Below, one piece after another: positions 1-10,442 of a stretch of 37,939 nt of DNA (position 1 is its first letter; each line of letters starts with the position of its first letter). Below the pieces are notes generated by a model that did not search any database, was not told the DNA's origin, and saw only the letters and a list, made by a program, of their open reading frames with translations. This DNA is from Nitrospina sp. Its GTDB lineage: Bacteria > Nitrospinota > Nitrospinia > Nitrospinales > VA-1. Made by a program: the position numbers and the translations under genes. Location: NCBI GenBank assembly GCA_018664975.1, contig JABIXH010000146.1:1-37939 (forward strand). The letters are read 5' to 3'.

Positions 1-245
1 AGAACCTGAACACTTATACAATTCTGACAACCGAAGCCAACGAAAAATTGACACCAATCCATGCACGAATGCCAGTCATTTTACGATCAGAACAATACGG
101 CATCTGGCTCGCCTCCGATTCCACTTTGGATACCGTACGAGGCCTTTTAACTCCCTTCCCTTCAAAAGAATTCGACTTTCACCCGGTCTCTAAAGAAGTC
201 AATTCACCCAAAAATAATCGTCCCGAATTTTTACAGAGCCTTTAA
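1..245 (+). CDS. SOS response-associated peptidase (SRAP/YedK/HMCES family), C-terminal part; 5' truncated by window edge
   Basis: Frame 3 reads upstream of the listed ATG: NLNTYTILTTEANEKLTPIHARMPVIL, matching the SRAP C-terminal motif (TTxANxxxxxIHxRMPvIL). Confidence 0.88.
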   Translation, partial: NLNTYTILTTEANEKLTPIHARMPVILRSEQYGIWLASDSTLDTVRGLLTPFPSKEFDFHPVSKEVNSPKNNRPEFLQSL

Positions 246-850
246 TCTTTTTTCTTCAAAATACCCAACCATTCCTTATCTTTTCTTTGCTCTGCTGACA
301 GGGGTTCTTTTTCAAGCTTAAGGATTTCAAATTTTTCGGAAAAATGCGTTTCGATATCTTCACGAGTGGTATTGTAGGGAGGTCCCCCTTCCTTATCCGT
401 GTGATAAAACAGACCCACCAACATTCCTCCCGGCTTTAATATTCGCGAAACATTCAGAACATAATTCTGTCTTTGTCGAGGAGAGATGGCACAAAAAAAG
501 GTTTGTTCAATTGCCAGGTCATAAACACTAGTGTGAGTGCTATCCAAGCTGAAAAAATCCTGATACAAAATTTGGCCCTTCAGGTTTCGCTCTGTCAGAG
601 ATTTTTTTAAATGTGTGACAGCTCCCTTAGAAAAATCAACTCCCGTAACCTCAAATCCATTTTCGGCAAGAAATAGCACCTCATGTCCTCTTCCACACCC
701 TGGAACCAGAACTTTACCAAGGGGCAGGTTCCCTTCTACCCACAATCTTACAAAGGGTGGAGCCACCTGGCCCAGGTCCCAGCCCATATCATCTTCATCA
801 TAATGACGTTGCCAGTCTTCCTGTTTATACTCTTTGGTTTCTTCGTTCAT
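242..850 (-). CDS. SAM-dependent methyltransferase, TPMT/thiol methyltransferase-like
   Basis: 202 aa ORF; WxxxYxxxxxGWDLGQVAPPF and VPGCGRGHEVLFLAENGFEVTGVDFS typical of TPMT-family class I methyltransferases. Confidence 0.85.
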   Translation of the reverse strand: MNEETKEYKQEDWQRHYDEDDMGWDLGQVAPPFVRLWVEGNLPLGKVLVPGCGRGHEVLFLAENGFEVTGVDFSKGAVTHLKKSLTERNLKGQILYQDFFSLDSTHTSVYDLAIEQTFFCAISPRQRQNYVLNVSRILKPGGMLVGLFYHTDKEGGPPYNTTREDIETHFSEKFEILKLEKEPLSAEQRKDKEWLGILKKKD

Positions 851-861
851 ATATACGCTGT

Positions 862-1797
862 CTATAATGAAAAATAGTCAACCAGGTTTTGAATAGCCGC
901 TCTGCCCATTGCCTCAACAGCTTCCCGCGCATTCCCTCCTATATGTGGAGTAACCCATAAATTGGGAAGCTTGAGAAATTCTATATCTGTTGGAGGTTCT
1001 TCCCAAAATACATCCAAAGCCGCGGCCGCTATTTGTTTTGAGATCAAGGCCTGGTGCAGGTCTCTCTGGTGAACTACCCGACCTCTACTGGTATTAATAA
1101 GAAACGCTGAAAGTTTCATTTTGGCAAGCACTGTTTTATTGACAAAGTTTTCCGTTTTATCGGTCAATGGCACATGAAGGGTAACGATATCTGCTTCCGT
1201 AACAATTTCATCAAAGATCGCCTCAACCACACCCCATTCGCGGCAAAACTCGCTTCGGTCTGCAATATCACGCACCATGATTCTGCATTGAAATGGCTGT
1301 AACAACCGGATCAGCTCCTGCCCTACATTGCCGCAACCTATGATCCCAACAGTTTTTCCGGTGAGTTCATGGCCTCCATCTCGCCGCCAATTTCCACTTT
1401 TTAATTCCTCTGATCCAGAAAATATATTATGGCAGAGGCCAATCATAAACCCCAGGGTCAGTTCAGCCACAGACCTTTTGTTGGTGCCAGGTGTGACCCT
1501 GAGTTCAATGCTGGCTTGTCTCAACGCAACTTGATCCAGATTGTCCAGCCCCACTCCATATTTTGAAATCATTTTCAATTTTGGCAGGGAACGAATCAGT
1601 TCCGCATTGATAAAATCTCTACCGATTAAAGCGGCATCTGCATCTGCCAGGAAATCGACCAACTCAGATCCGGAGAGGTATCTGTCTTTTTCATTAAATA
1701 CAGTATTAGGGAAGTGGCTGGAAAGTTCAGCTGTCAGAGATTGCGAATGGCAAAAGGCGGGGGGAGTAACCGCAATCCTGGGAGTCCTTTCATTCAT
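862..1797 (-). CDS. D-isomer-specific 2-hydroxyacid dehydrogenase (phosphoglycerate dehydrogenase-like)
   Basis: 311 aa; NAD-binding GIIGCGNVGQELI, catalytic motifs NTSRGRVV, DVFWEEPP, PHIGGN. Confidence 0.88.
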   Translation of the reverse strand: MNERTPRIAVTPPAFCHSQSLTAELSSHFPNTVFNEKDRYLSGSELVDFLADADAALIGRDFINAELIRSLPKLKMISKYGVGLDNLDQVALRQASIELRVTPGTNKRSVAELTLGFMIGLCHNIFSGSEELKSGNWRRDGGHELTGKTVGIIGCGNVGQELIRLLQPFQCRIMVRDIADRSEFCREWGVVEAIFDEIVTEADIVTLHVPLTDKTENFVNKTVLAKMKLSAFLINTSRGRVVHQRDLHQALISKQIAAAALDVFWEEPPTDIEFLKLPNLWVTPHIGGNAREAVEAMGRAAIQNLVDYFSL

Positions 1798-1800
1798 TAT

Positions 1801-2991
1801 TTATCCAAAAAGCTGGCTTACAATAGAAGCGCCCGCAGTATAAGTTCCGATCATGGAACCAAAGCTGGAAAAAAAGAATATCAGCAATAGCCGGGCGACA
1901 CGGTTTTTCCACCACATCGAATAGATGGCGATATCTTCACGCAGGGTTTCAAAATCACTCACTTTGGGTTTACGCATATACGATTCCACCAGGCCCACAA
2001 CCATTCCGGCCCCAATAGTAGGATTCAACGATGTCAAGGGAGCGGCAAAAAATCCAGCCACGATTGAGACAGGGTGACCCAGGGCAATCAGTGTCCCCAG
2101 CGCGCAAAATCCTCCATTGAATAAAACCCAGGTAATGACCAACTGTTCTCCCAGTTCGGGAGACTGACGAAAACCGACCACAAACATCGCCAGAATGAAT
2201 GCGCAGATTCCCCAACCAATGAAATAGCCCAATCGGCTTGGAGGCGGTTTTTGATCCAGTTTTTCCATATGCTCTATAGATGGAGGGAATTCCATGGCTG
2301 GGAGCATGCCTATTAAATGTCCGGCACCCACTAATGCCAGTATTTTTTTAGGGGGCTCCGATGCCTGAGCAATTTGTGCCAATCGTCCCACCATATACTG
2401 ATCCCGTTCATCAATCAGGACTCTCTTGATCTCTGGCAACTCCTCACCAAACTCACCCACTACCGAATGCAATAAATCACCCCGCTTGAGGTCTTCAATC
2501 TGCTCTTCGCTGATCTCTTCTCCAACAAATACTCCAGCAATCAGGCCGCCGACAATTTTAAGTTTTTGCCAGAACGACACCTCAGTAACCAAACGATGCA
2601 GGGTGATCGAGATATCCCGATCAATAACTTCCAACTGGATATTATTTTCACGCGCCAGTTCAACACCTCGAATCATTTCTCGACCTGCCTCTACCCCAAT
2701 TCTTTCGGCCAAACGTTTTTGATAGGCAGACAAAGCAAGGTTGATTAGAAGGAGTCCGGCTTTCTTTTTGCGGAACACCTGATAAATATCCAGATTCTTC
2801 CACCAAGTCTGATTGGTGATGTTTTCCAGACGTGGTGAACATAATTCCACAGCGACACAATCGTAGTCACCGGTTTTAATATATTCTTCCACCATTTCCA
2901 CGCTCAACTGAGAGACATGGGCCGTTCCCATCAGCGTCACTTCCGTTTCGCCAAGGTGAACTGTTTTAACAATATCTTCTTGTTTTTCCAA
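1801..2991 (-). CDS. TraB/PrgY family membrane protein
   Basis: 396 aa; N-terminal GTAHVSQLSVEMVEEYI...VAVELCSPR and C-terminal hydrophobic segments typical of the TraB family. Confidence 0.85.
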   Translation of the reverse strand: MEKQEDIVKTVHLGETEVTLMGTAHVSQLSVEMVEEYIKTGDYDCVAVELCSPRLENITNQTWWKNLDIYQVFRKKKAGLLLINLALSAYQKRLAERIGVEAGREMIRGVELARENNIQLEVIDRDISITLHRLVTEVSFWQKLKIVGGLIAGVFVGEEISEEQIEDLKRGDLLHSVVGEFGEELPEIKRVLIDERDQYMVGRLAQIAQASEPPKKILALVGAGHLIGMLPAMEFPPSIEHMEKLDQKPPPSRLGYFIGWGICAFILAMFVVGFRQSPELGEQLVITWVLFNGGFCALGTLIALGHPVSIVAGFFAAPLTSLNPTIGAGMVVGLVESYMRKPKVSDFETLREDIAIYSMWWKNRVARLLLIFFFSSFGSMIGTYTAGASIVSQLFG

Positions 2992-3091
2992 AATTCCCTT
3001 TCCTGAACCGTATCACCAGGTCAGAATATTCATAGCATAATCGCCCAATCCTAAACGAGCGGCGTAAAATAAATTGAGTTAAAATAAGGAA

Positions 3092-3104
3092 GACTGCATC
3101 AGTC
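3092..3104. promoter_or_regulatory. Inverted repeat GACTG-CAT-CAGTC upstream of uvrB
   Basis: Exact 5-bp arms in the intergenic region about 55 bp before the uvrB start. Confidence 0.3.
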
Positions 3105-3157
3105 GACAGGATCACCCCATGAGTCTCATAATTTAACATAAACCCTTTTGCATTGAA

Positions 3158-5155
3158 ATGGTCATGCAACCTTTTAAACTTCATGCCAAATATAAGCCTG
3201 CGGGGGACCAACCCAAGGCCATAGAAAAACTTGTGAATGGCATGACTACCAGCCCAAACTCTCAGACCTTGCTCGGAGTTACAGGGTCCGGGAAAACCTT
3301 TACCGTTGCCAATGTTATAGAACAGGTGCAAAAACCAACCCTGGTACTCGCCCATAATAAAACCCTTGCGGCTCAACTATACAGTGAGTTTAAAACATAT
3401 TTCCCGGATAACGCAGTGGGGTATTTTGTCAGCTATTACGATTATTACCAGCCCGAAGCCTATCTGGCCCAAACCGATACTTTTATTGAAAAAGACGCCT
3501 CCATCAATGATGAGATCGATAAAATGCGCCATTCGGCCACCCATGCCCTGTTTGAACGTCGCGATGTCATTATTGTCGCCAGCGTTTCCTGCATTTATGG
3601 TTTGGGCTCTCCAGAAGCTTACCACGGCATGCTTCTGTTTCTGGAAAGAGGCAAGACTCTGGAAAGAGATCAAGCTTTACAGAAACTCATCGAAATTCAA
3701 TACAAAAGAAACGATGTGGATTTCCAACGCGGCACCTTTCGTGTAAGAGGTGATGTATTGGAAATCCTTCCTGTTTATGAAAGAAATGAAGCCATTCGAG
3801 TTGAATTCTTCGGCGATCAAATAGATAGGATCACCTCCTTCGATCCCCTCACCCGCCAACCCATCCGGGAACTGGATCGCATCGCTATTTATCCTGCCAG
3901 CCATTATGTAACTCCGAAAGAGCTTCTGGAAAAGGCCATGGGAAATATAAGGAAAGAGCTGATTGAACGGGTTGCCTATTTTGAAAGCCAGAACCTCCTC
4001 ATAGAAGCACAAAGAATTGACCAGAGAACCCTGTTTGATCTGGAAATGATCAAGGAAGTCGGTTACTGCCAGGGTATTGAAAACTATTCACGTTATCTCA
4101 TGGATCGACCTCCAGGTGAGCCACCTCCAACTCTGTTGGATTATTTCCCTAACGATTCGCTATTCGTCATTGATGAGAGTCACGTTAGCCTGCCGCAATT
4201 ACAAGGCATGTACAAGGGAGACCGGTCTCGCAAAGAAAACCTGGTCCGATACGGGTTTCGCCTCCCTTCAGCCTTTGACAATCGTCCACTTAGGTTTGAA
4301 GAATTTGACCAACATGTAAACAATGTAATTTACGTTTCTGCCACACCCGGTTCTTATGAACTGGAACAATCGGAAAACGGGGTGGTGGAACAGATTGCGA
4401 GGCCAACGGGTTTGGTAGATCCTGAGGTTGAGATTAAACCTGTGGCAAGCCAGGTAGACGATTTATATAATCAAATCCGTTCTCGAGCAGAAAATAATCA
4501 GCGTAGTTTGGTTACAACACTGACTAAAAGATTTTCTGAAGATCTGACGGAGCATTATTCTGAACTGGGACTGAAGGTCAAATATTTGCATTCAGACATC
4601 GTGACCCTGGAGCGAACCCAGATCATACGCGAACTACGTCTGGGAGAGTTTGATGCTTTAATAGGGATCAATTTGTTGCGTGAGGGACTTGATATCCCCG
4701 AAGTTTCTTTCGTCGCTATCCTCGATGCAGACAAAGAAGGTTTTCTGAGATCCACCACCTCCCTGATTCAAACCTCTGGAAGGGCCGCGAGAAATATTTC
4801 CGGTAAAGTTATATTTTATGCAGATACCGTAACCAAATCAATGAAGGCCGCCATTGATGAAATGTCCCGCAGAAGGGAAATCCAGCTTGCTTATAACAGG
4901 GAAAATCAAATAACCGTCAGTTCAATTGAAAAAGCCATAGGTGATTCCATGGAATATTCGAAAAATCAAGAACCAACTTTTGAAGTCATGGAAGAAGAGG
5001 CGGAATATGAATCTGGCAAGTCGATTCTGCAATTGATCGCAGAATTGGAAAAGCAGATGCTCTCAGTTGCAAAAGATCTGGAATTTGAAAAAGCCGCCGA
5101 ACTCCGAGACCGAATCAAACGCCTGCGGGAAAAAGACCTGGAAATAATTCCATGA
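3158..5155 (+). CDS. uvrB: Excinuclease ABC subunit UvrB (start possibly at 3164)
   Basis: 665 aa; [30 protein letters not shown] Walker A, DESH box, C-terminal UVR motif [15 protein letters not shown]. Confidence 0.98.
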   Translation: MVMQPFKLHAKYKPAGDQPKAIEKLVNGMTTSPNSQTLLGVTGSGKTFTVANVIEQVQKPTLVLAHNKTLAAQLYSEFKTYFPDNAVGYFVSYYDYYQPEAYLAQTDTFIEKDASINDEIDKMRHSATHALFERRDVIIVASVSCIYGLGSPEAYHGMLLFLERGKTLERDQALQKLIEIQYKRNDVDFQRGTFRVRGDVLEILPVYERNEAIRVEFFGDQIDRITSFDPLTRQPIRELDRIAIYPASHYVTPKELLEKAMGNIRKELIERVAYFESQNLLIEAQRIDQRTLFDLEMIKEVGYCQGIENYSRYLMDRPPGEPPPTLLDYFPNDSLFVIDESHVSLPQLQGMYKGDRSRKENLVRYGFRLPSAFDNRPLRFEEFDQHVNNVIYVSATPGSYELEQSENGVVEQIARPTGLVDPEVEIKPVASQVDDLYNQIRSRAENNQRSLVTTLTKRFSEDLTEHYSELGLKVKYLHSDIVTLERTQIIRELRLGEFDALIGINLLREGLDIPEVSFVAILDADKEGFLRSTTSLIQTSGRAARNISGKVIFYADTVTKSMKAAIDEMSRRREIQLAYNRENQITVSSIEKAIGDSMEYSKNQEPTFEVMEEEAEYESGKSILQLIAELEKQMLSVAKDLEFEKAAELRDRIKRLREKDLEIIP

Positions 5156-5159
5156 AATA

Positions 5160-5810
5160 TTATCGCGAATTATCTCTGCGCTCTTTTGACCTTTGGGTAA
5201 TGAAACCGGAGATAGCCTGTTCAGACTCAGGAAAAATGCCCTTCCATTTAACTCCCGTCACAAAAGGAGTGGATTCACTTTTAGGGTTTTTCCTCAAATT
5301 TTGCACTGCCGCCGGTTGCAGTTTAATGGAACCCCCGCTAGGGAGTTCGGCAGATACATGTAAAATTTTTTGCTTCGAGACCTGCTTGGCGTGACTGATC
5401 AAGGCTCCACCAGAGCTGATATCACGAAGAATTCCGGCATCTTCAAATTTTGATTCACCTTCTTCACTATAAAAGGTCACCGGAACGTTGGTTCTAAACC
5501 GCTCAAATTTGCGCAAATTATGCAGATCAAACGTACGAGGATATTCTATAACCAAAAGCGAAATTGCCTGGGCCAGGGCAGAACTTACCGAAGATTTAAA
5601 GTTGGCAAACAAACCATCTTTGATGAAATGGACCTGGATTCCGGTTTGAGGAGCAACCCGGTAGGCTTCACCTCCCACCTTTGGCAAATCAGTGATCACA
5701 TATTGCCCATTCTTCCACCCTCTGACATTAACGGTAAAAACCTCCCCTCGAATGGTAGCGGTCACTTTTTGCCCCATAACAAATGGGATTTCACTTGCTT
5801 GAATAGCCAT
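5160..5810 (-). CDS. PilZ-domain (c-di-GMP binding) protein, YcgR-like architecture
   Basis: 216 aa; RKFERFR (RxxxR) followed by DISSGGALI (D/NxSxxG) canonical PilZ motifs, with a beta-rich N-terminal domain. Confidence 0.88.
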   Translation of the reverse strand: MAIQASEIPFVMGQKVTATIRGEVFTVNVRGWKNGQYVITDLPKVGGEAYRVAPQTGIQVHFIKDGLFANFKSSVSSALAQAISLLVIEYPRTFDLHNLRKFERFRTNVPVTFYSEEGESKFEDAGILRDISSGGALISHAKQVSKQKILHVSAELPSGGSIKLQPAAVQNLRKNPKSESTPFVTGVKWKGIFPESEQAISGFITQRSKERRDNSR

Positions 5811-5957
5811 TGAATCCTATCGCATCACAAAATTCGGAAATCTGATAACTCATACTTTATTTTATTGGCAAAGAATTAAACTACTTAACCTTAAGAGAAT
5901 ATTCAAGGAAAAAGCACGTTCCAAAATTATCGAATGTCTGTTACGGCCTCTCAATGA

Positions 5958-7820
5958 CTATAGAGTTTGCGCAGAAGGCGCGGGTGGGGGATAAAGCTTA
6001 AAATATTTCTTGAAAATTTTCCCAGCTATGGGGCCAGCCATCGCCCCACCATGACCTCCATGTTCTACGATAATGGCCACGGCGATTTCAGGTTTTTCGT
6101 AGGGGGCAAAAGCCACGAACCATGCGTGATCCCGGTACTTGACAGGTATAACCTCATCTTTCTCCAATTCCTCATTGGATTTCATTCGGACAACCTGGGC
6201 GGTTCCGGTTTTTCCCGAAACAATTATATTTTTTAAGCGGGATTTTTTACCTGTTCCCTTTGCACCGTTCACCACATCGCGCAAGGCCTCTCGAACCTGT
6301 TCCAAATGATCAGGATTTACCCCAATTTGACCCGTAATTTCCGGGTGAAATTCCTTCTGAGTCTGCCTTTCAGGGTCCTCAATACGCTTGACCAGATAAG
6401 GTTTAAGCAAAATGCCACCATTAGCCACAGCGGCCATCATAATTGCCTGCTGTATAGGGGTCACCAAGTTATAACCTTGACCAATTGATGCAGAAATGGT
6501 TTCACCTAACTGCCAGGGTTCTTTTTTGTTTAGCAACTTCCACTGGGTGGTAGGAACTAATCCATTTTTCTCGCGGCTCAAACCCAGGCGGGTTGGACTC
6601 CCCAGCCCAAAACGTTTTGCATATTTCGCGATGGTATTAATACCCAACCGATGTCCAATCGTATAAAAATAAACATCGCAGGACTGCACGAGCGCATCGT
6701 GCAAATTCACCGCACCATGCCCTGATTTTTTCCAGCACCTGTACCGCCCTCTTCCCAACTTAAAATATCCGGGGCAATAGATAGATGTATCCGGTTTAAT
6801 CACTCCTTCTTCAAGGCCTGCAAGTGCTGTAATAATTTTATAGGTAGAACCAGGAGGGTATTGACCATGAATAGACCTGTTCTGCAAAGGGTGCCACTCA
6901 TCCGTCACCAAATCATTCCAACTTTTGGGAGAGATTCCTGCGGCAAACTTATTGGGGTCAAATGAGGGTTTGCTGACTATTGCAATAATTTCTCCTGTCT
7001 GCACTTTCATGACCACTGCCGAACCATTCATATTCTGTTCCGCAGTTGCGGTCATTATTTTTTCCAACTCCTCTTGTATCCTTACGTCCAGAGTAAGGAT
7101 GAGATTGTTTCCGCTTTCTGGAGGTAGTTTTCGTAATGTTTTAAGTTCCCGGCCGGAAACATCCACCTCAACCTCTTTATATCCTTTCTCGCCACGCAAA
7201 AGAGATTCATATATATTTTCCAGACCATTTTTACCAACAAAGTCCCCTTGCTTATAAGTTGGGTCTTTAACGTTTTCCAACCTTGCTTTAGATATCTCCC
7301 CCAAGTAACCCAGTGTGTGCGAAGCTAAATCATTGAACACATAATTTCTTAATGGCTCAGCCTTGATATGAATTCCGGCAAGGCTCATATTATTCTCTTC
7401 TACAAAAGCCACCTCTTCTCGAGTGATATCCCCTTTTATTAAAACTTCATTGAAAGATTTGGTCCGAGCCATTTCCTTCTTCAACTTTTTTCGATTAATG
7501 GGAATTCTTTGAGAAAGTTTATCCAAGGAAGATTCCAGATCCTGAGTATCTTCTGGAGTTAAATACAAATTGAAAGCAGGCCGAATGCTGACTAGAGTCT
7601 CACCATTACGGTCTTTGATCATCCCCCGGTTCGCAGGCAGGGTCACCATTCGAACCCGGTTATTTTCTGATAGTCCTGTCAGGTATTGCCATTTTAAAAT
7701 CTGCAAATACCAGATCCGCATCCATAGGCAAAGGAAAGAAACCACAGTGAGGATGGCGAAGATACGTATCTTCTTTTTTATTGCATCATTGGTTTCCGTT
7801 CCATGGCGAAACAAGATCAA
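5958..7820 (-). CDS. mrdA: Penicillin-binding protein 2 (transpeptidase)
   Basis: 620 aa; N-terminal TM, PPGSTYK (SxxK), SCD, VSGKTGTAQV (KTG); last gene of an mreBCD cluster. Confidence 0.95.
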   Translation of the reverse strand: MILFRHGTETNDAIKKKIRIFAILTVVSFLCLWMRIWYLQILKWQYLTGLSENNRVRMVTLPANRGMIKDRNGETLVSIRPAFNLYLTPEDTQDLESSLDKLSQRIPINRKKLKKEMARTKSFNEVLIKGDITREEVAFVEENNMSLAGIHIKAEPLRNYVFNDLASHTLGYLGEISKARLENVKDPTYKQGDFVGKNGLENIYESLLRGEKGYKEVEVDVSGRELKTLRKLPPESGNNLILTLDVRIQEELEKIMTATAEQNMNGSAVVMKVQTGEIIAIVSKPSFDPNKFAAGISPKSWNDLVTDEWHPLQNRSIHGQYPPGSTYKIITALAGLEEGVIKPDTSIYCPGYFKLGRGRYRCWKKSGHGAVNLHDALVQSCDVYFYTIGHRLGINTIAKYAKRFGLGSPTRLGLSREKNGLVPTTQWKLLNKKEPWQLGETISASIGQGYNLVTPIQQAIMMAAVANGGILLKPYLVKRIEDPERQTQKEFHPEITGQIGVNPDHLEQVREALRDVVNGAKGTGKKSRLKNIIVSGKTGTAQVVRMKSNEELEKDEVIPVKYRDHAWFVAFAPYEKPEIAVAIIVEHGGHGGAMAGPIAGKIFKKYFKLYPPPAPSAQTL

Positions 7821-8335
7821 TTTGTTGTCCTCATATGCAAGCCAGTTTTTTTCGATTGCAACCAGCTATCAATTTTATCCAACACCATAAACACTAATGG
7901 GCCTATCAAACCATTATAAATACTGTAAACGGGTAATGACTGGTACAAAAAGCTCGAGGCAATCTCCCCTTTCAGGATAGTTCCCATAGAGAAATAAAAC
8001 ACAAGTCCATCAAAAACCGAGGAAAGGATAAGGAATATCCCTACCGGAATCATGCCTTCAACAAAAAATTTATCTTTGAGTGTAGAAAAAAAATAACCAA
8101 TCAGTCCTTTTGAGAGCGTGTTCACCCCCAACAATCCTCCAGAAAGACTATCCTGGATAAGCCCCATAGTAATTCCGGCTCCGATTCCTGCTGTTCGAGA
8201 ATGTCGAACCGCACAATATACCACCCAAATCAAGACTAAGTCCGGGATAACACCGCCAAAGGAAAACAGTTCCAGCCAAGTAGTTTGGGCTGAAAACAAA
8301 AAAACTATGATGAGTGCCTGAGCATAAAAATACAT
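7817..8335 (-). CDS. mreD: Rod shape-determining protein MreD
   Basis: 172 aa hydrophobic protein between mreC and mrdA, with MreD-like GLIQDSLSGGLLGVNTLSKGLIGY. Confidence 0.88.
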   Translation of the reverse strand: MYFYAQALIIVFLFSAQTTWLELFSFGGVIPDLVLIWVVYCAVRHSRTAGIGAGITMGLIQDSLSGGLLGVNTLSKGLIGYFFSTLKDKFFVEGMIPVGIFLILSSVFDGLVFYFSMGTILKGEIASSFLYQSLPVYSIYNGLIGPLVFMVLDKIDSWLQSKKTGLHMRTTN

Positions 8336-8343
8336 AAATAAAC

Positions 8344-9159
8344 CTACGAAAGAAGAACAAGAACCTCTTCCAGGCGCGATAAGTCTGAACTAGGGACCAA
8401 TGTAATATCCTGAAACAGGCCCTGTTTTTTCTTGATAACCTGTGAGACCTTTCCGATGATCAAACCTTTTGGGAAAATGCCCCCCAACCCCGAAGAAAGC
8501 ACTTTATCCCCTACCTTGACATCAGCAGTGTTAGGAACAAATTTCAAATGACACTCATCATCACCCCCACCGACAACCACTCCGGAAATACGGCTTTCCT
8601 GAAATAGGGCATCCACTGCACTACGCCCATCAATAATCAAAAGCACTTTAGAAGTATTGAGGCCTGCGTGAATTATCTGACCAATCACTCCAGCATCGGT
8701 AACCACGGCAAGGTGATCGCGTATTCCGTGCTGCGTCCCCTTGTTAATTATTATAACCTTTGACCATTGCGTAGCACCCTTACCGATAACGGAAGCCACC
8801 ACAGCCTTCTTCTCCCAATCGTCCTCATAAGCCATGAGTTTTGCGAGGCGTTTTTGGCTGGCGATACGTTCAATGAGCTTATTCTTTTCATTGATCAACC
8901 GTTGTACTTCCAGGTTTAGTTGATCATTTTCTCTTGCCACATCAACAAGAAAAAAATAATGATTTATGCCGTCTGAAATAGATTGGAGGGTTTGGGTGAA
9001 AAAATTCTGGAAAGGGGAAAGAATGACTCCTGCCACGGAGTCCAGAAAATGGGTGCCTTTTTCCTGTTTGGCGCTGAGCGTCATCAATGCCAAAGAAAAC
9101 AGCAGAATGGCGAATACTAAAATTAATTTATGTTTATTTTTAATTCCCTTATTGGGCAC
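8344..9159 (-). CDS. mreC: Rod shape-determining protein MreC
   Basis: 271 aa; N-terminal TM, coiled coil, beta-domain (VIGKGATQWSKVIIINKGTQHGIRDHLAVVTDAGVIGQI). Confidence 0.93.
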   Translation of the reverse strand: MPNKGIKNKHKLILVFAILLFSLALMTLSAKQEKGTHFLDSVAGVILSPFQNFFTQTLQSISDGINHYFFLVDVARENDQLNLEVQRLINEKNKLIERIASQKRLAKLMAYEDDWEKKAVVASVIGKGATQWSKVIIINKGTQHGIRDHLAVVTDAGVIGQIIHAGLNTSKVLLIIDGRSAVDALFQESRISGVVVGGGDDECHLKFVPNTADVKVGDKVLSSGLGGIFPKGLIIGKVSQVIKKKQGLFQDITLVPSSDLSRLEEVLVLLS

Positions 9160-9161
9160 CG

Positions 9162-10193
<1,032 letters not shown>

Positions 10194-10442
10194 CTATATA
10201 TTTTCAAAAATTTACGTAACTACTTGTTTTTTCTCAACTTTCTTTATAGCAAGGGGGAGTTAAAAATGCAAGATAAATCCCGACAAGCCACCCCCACTCC
10301 TACTCTGGCATGCCCTATGCCATCAAGAAAACAAAGTGTACTTGGTGGTCTCCCTAACCACTCATTATTAAGGACTTGCGATTACCTTTCGCGTTTTATA
10401 GTATAGGTGCCTTCATTTAACCGGAAACCGAGAGAAACATTT

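Noticed and set aside
2966-3376. 136-aa minus-strand ORF across the TraB-uvrB intergenic region
   Set aside because: Overlaps the uvrB 5' coding region and the divergent promoter area; no recognisable motifs.
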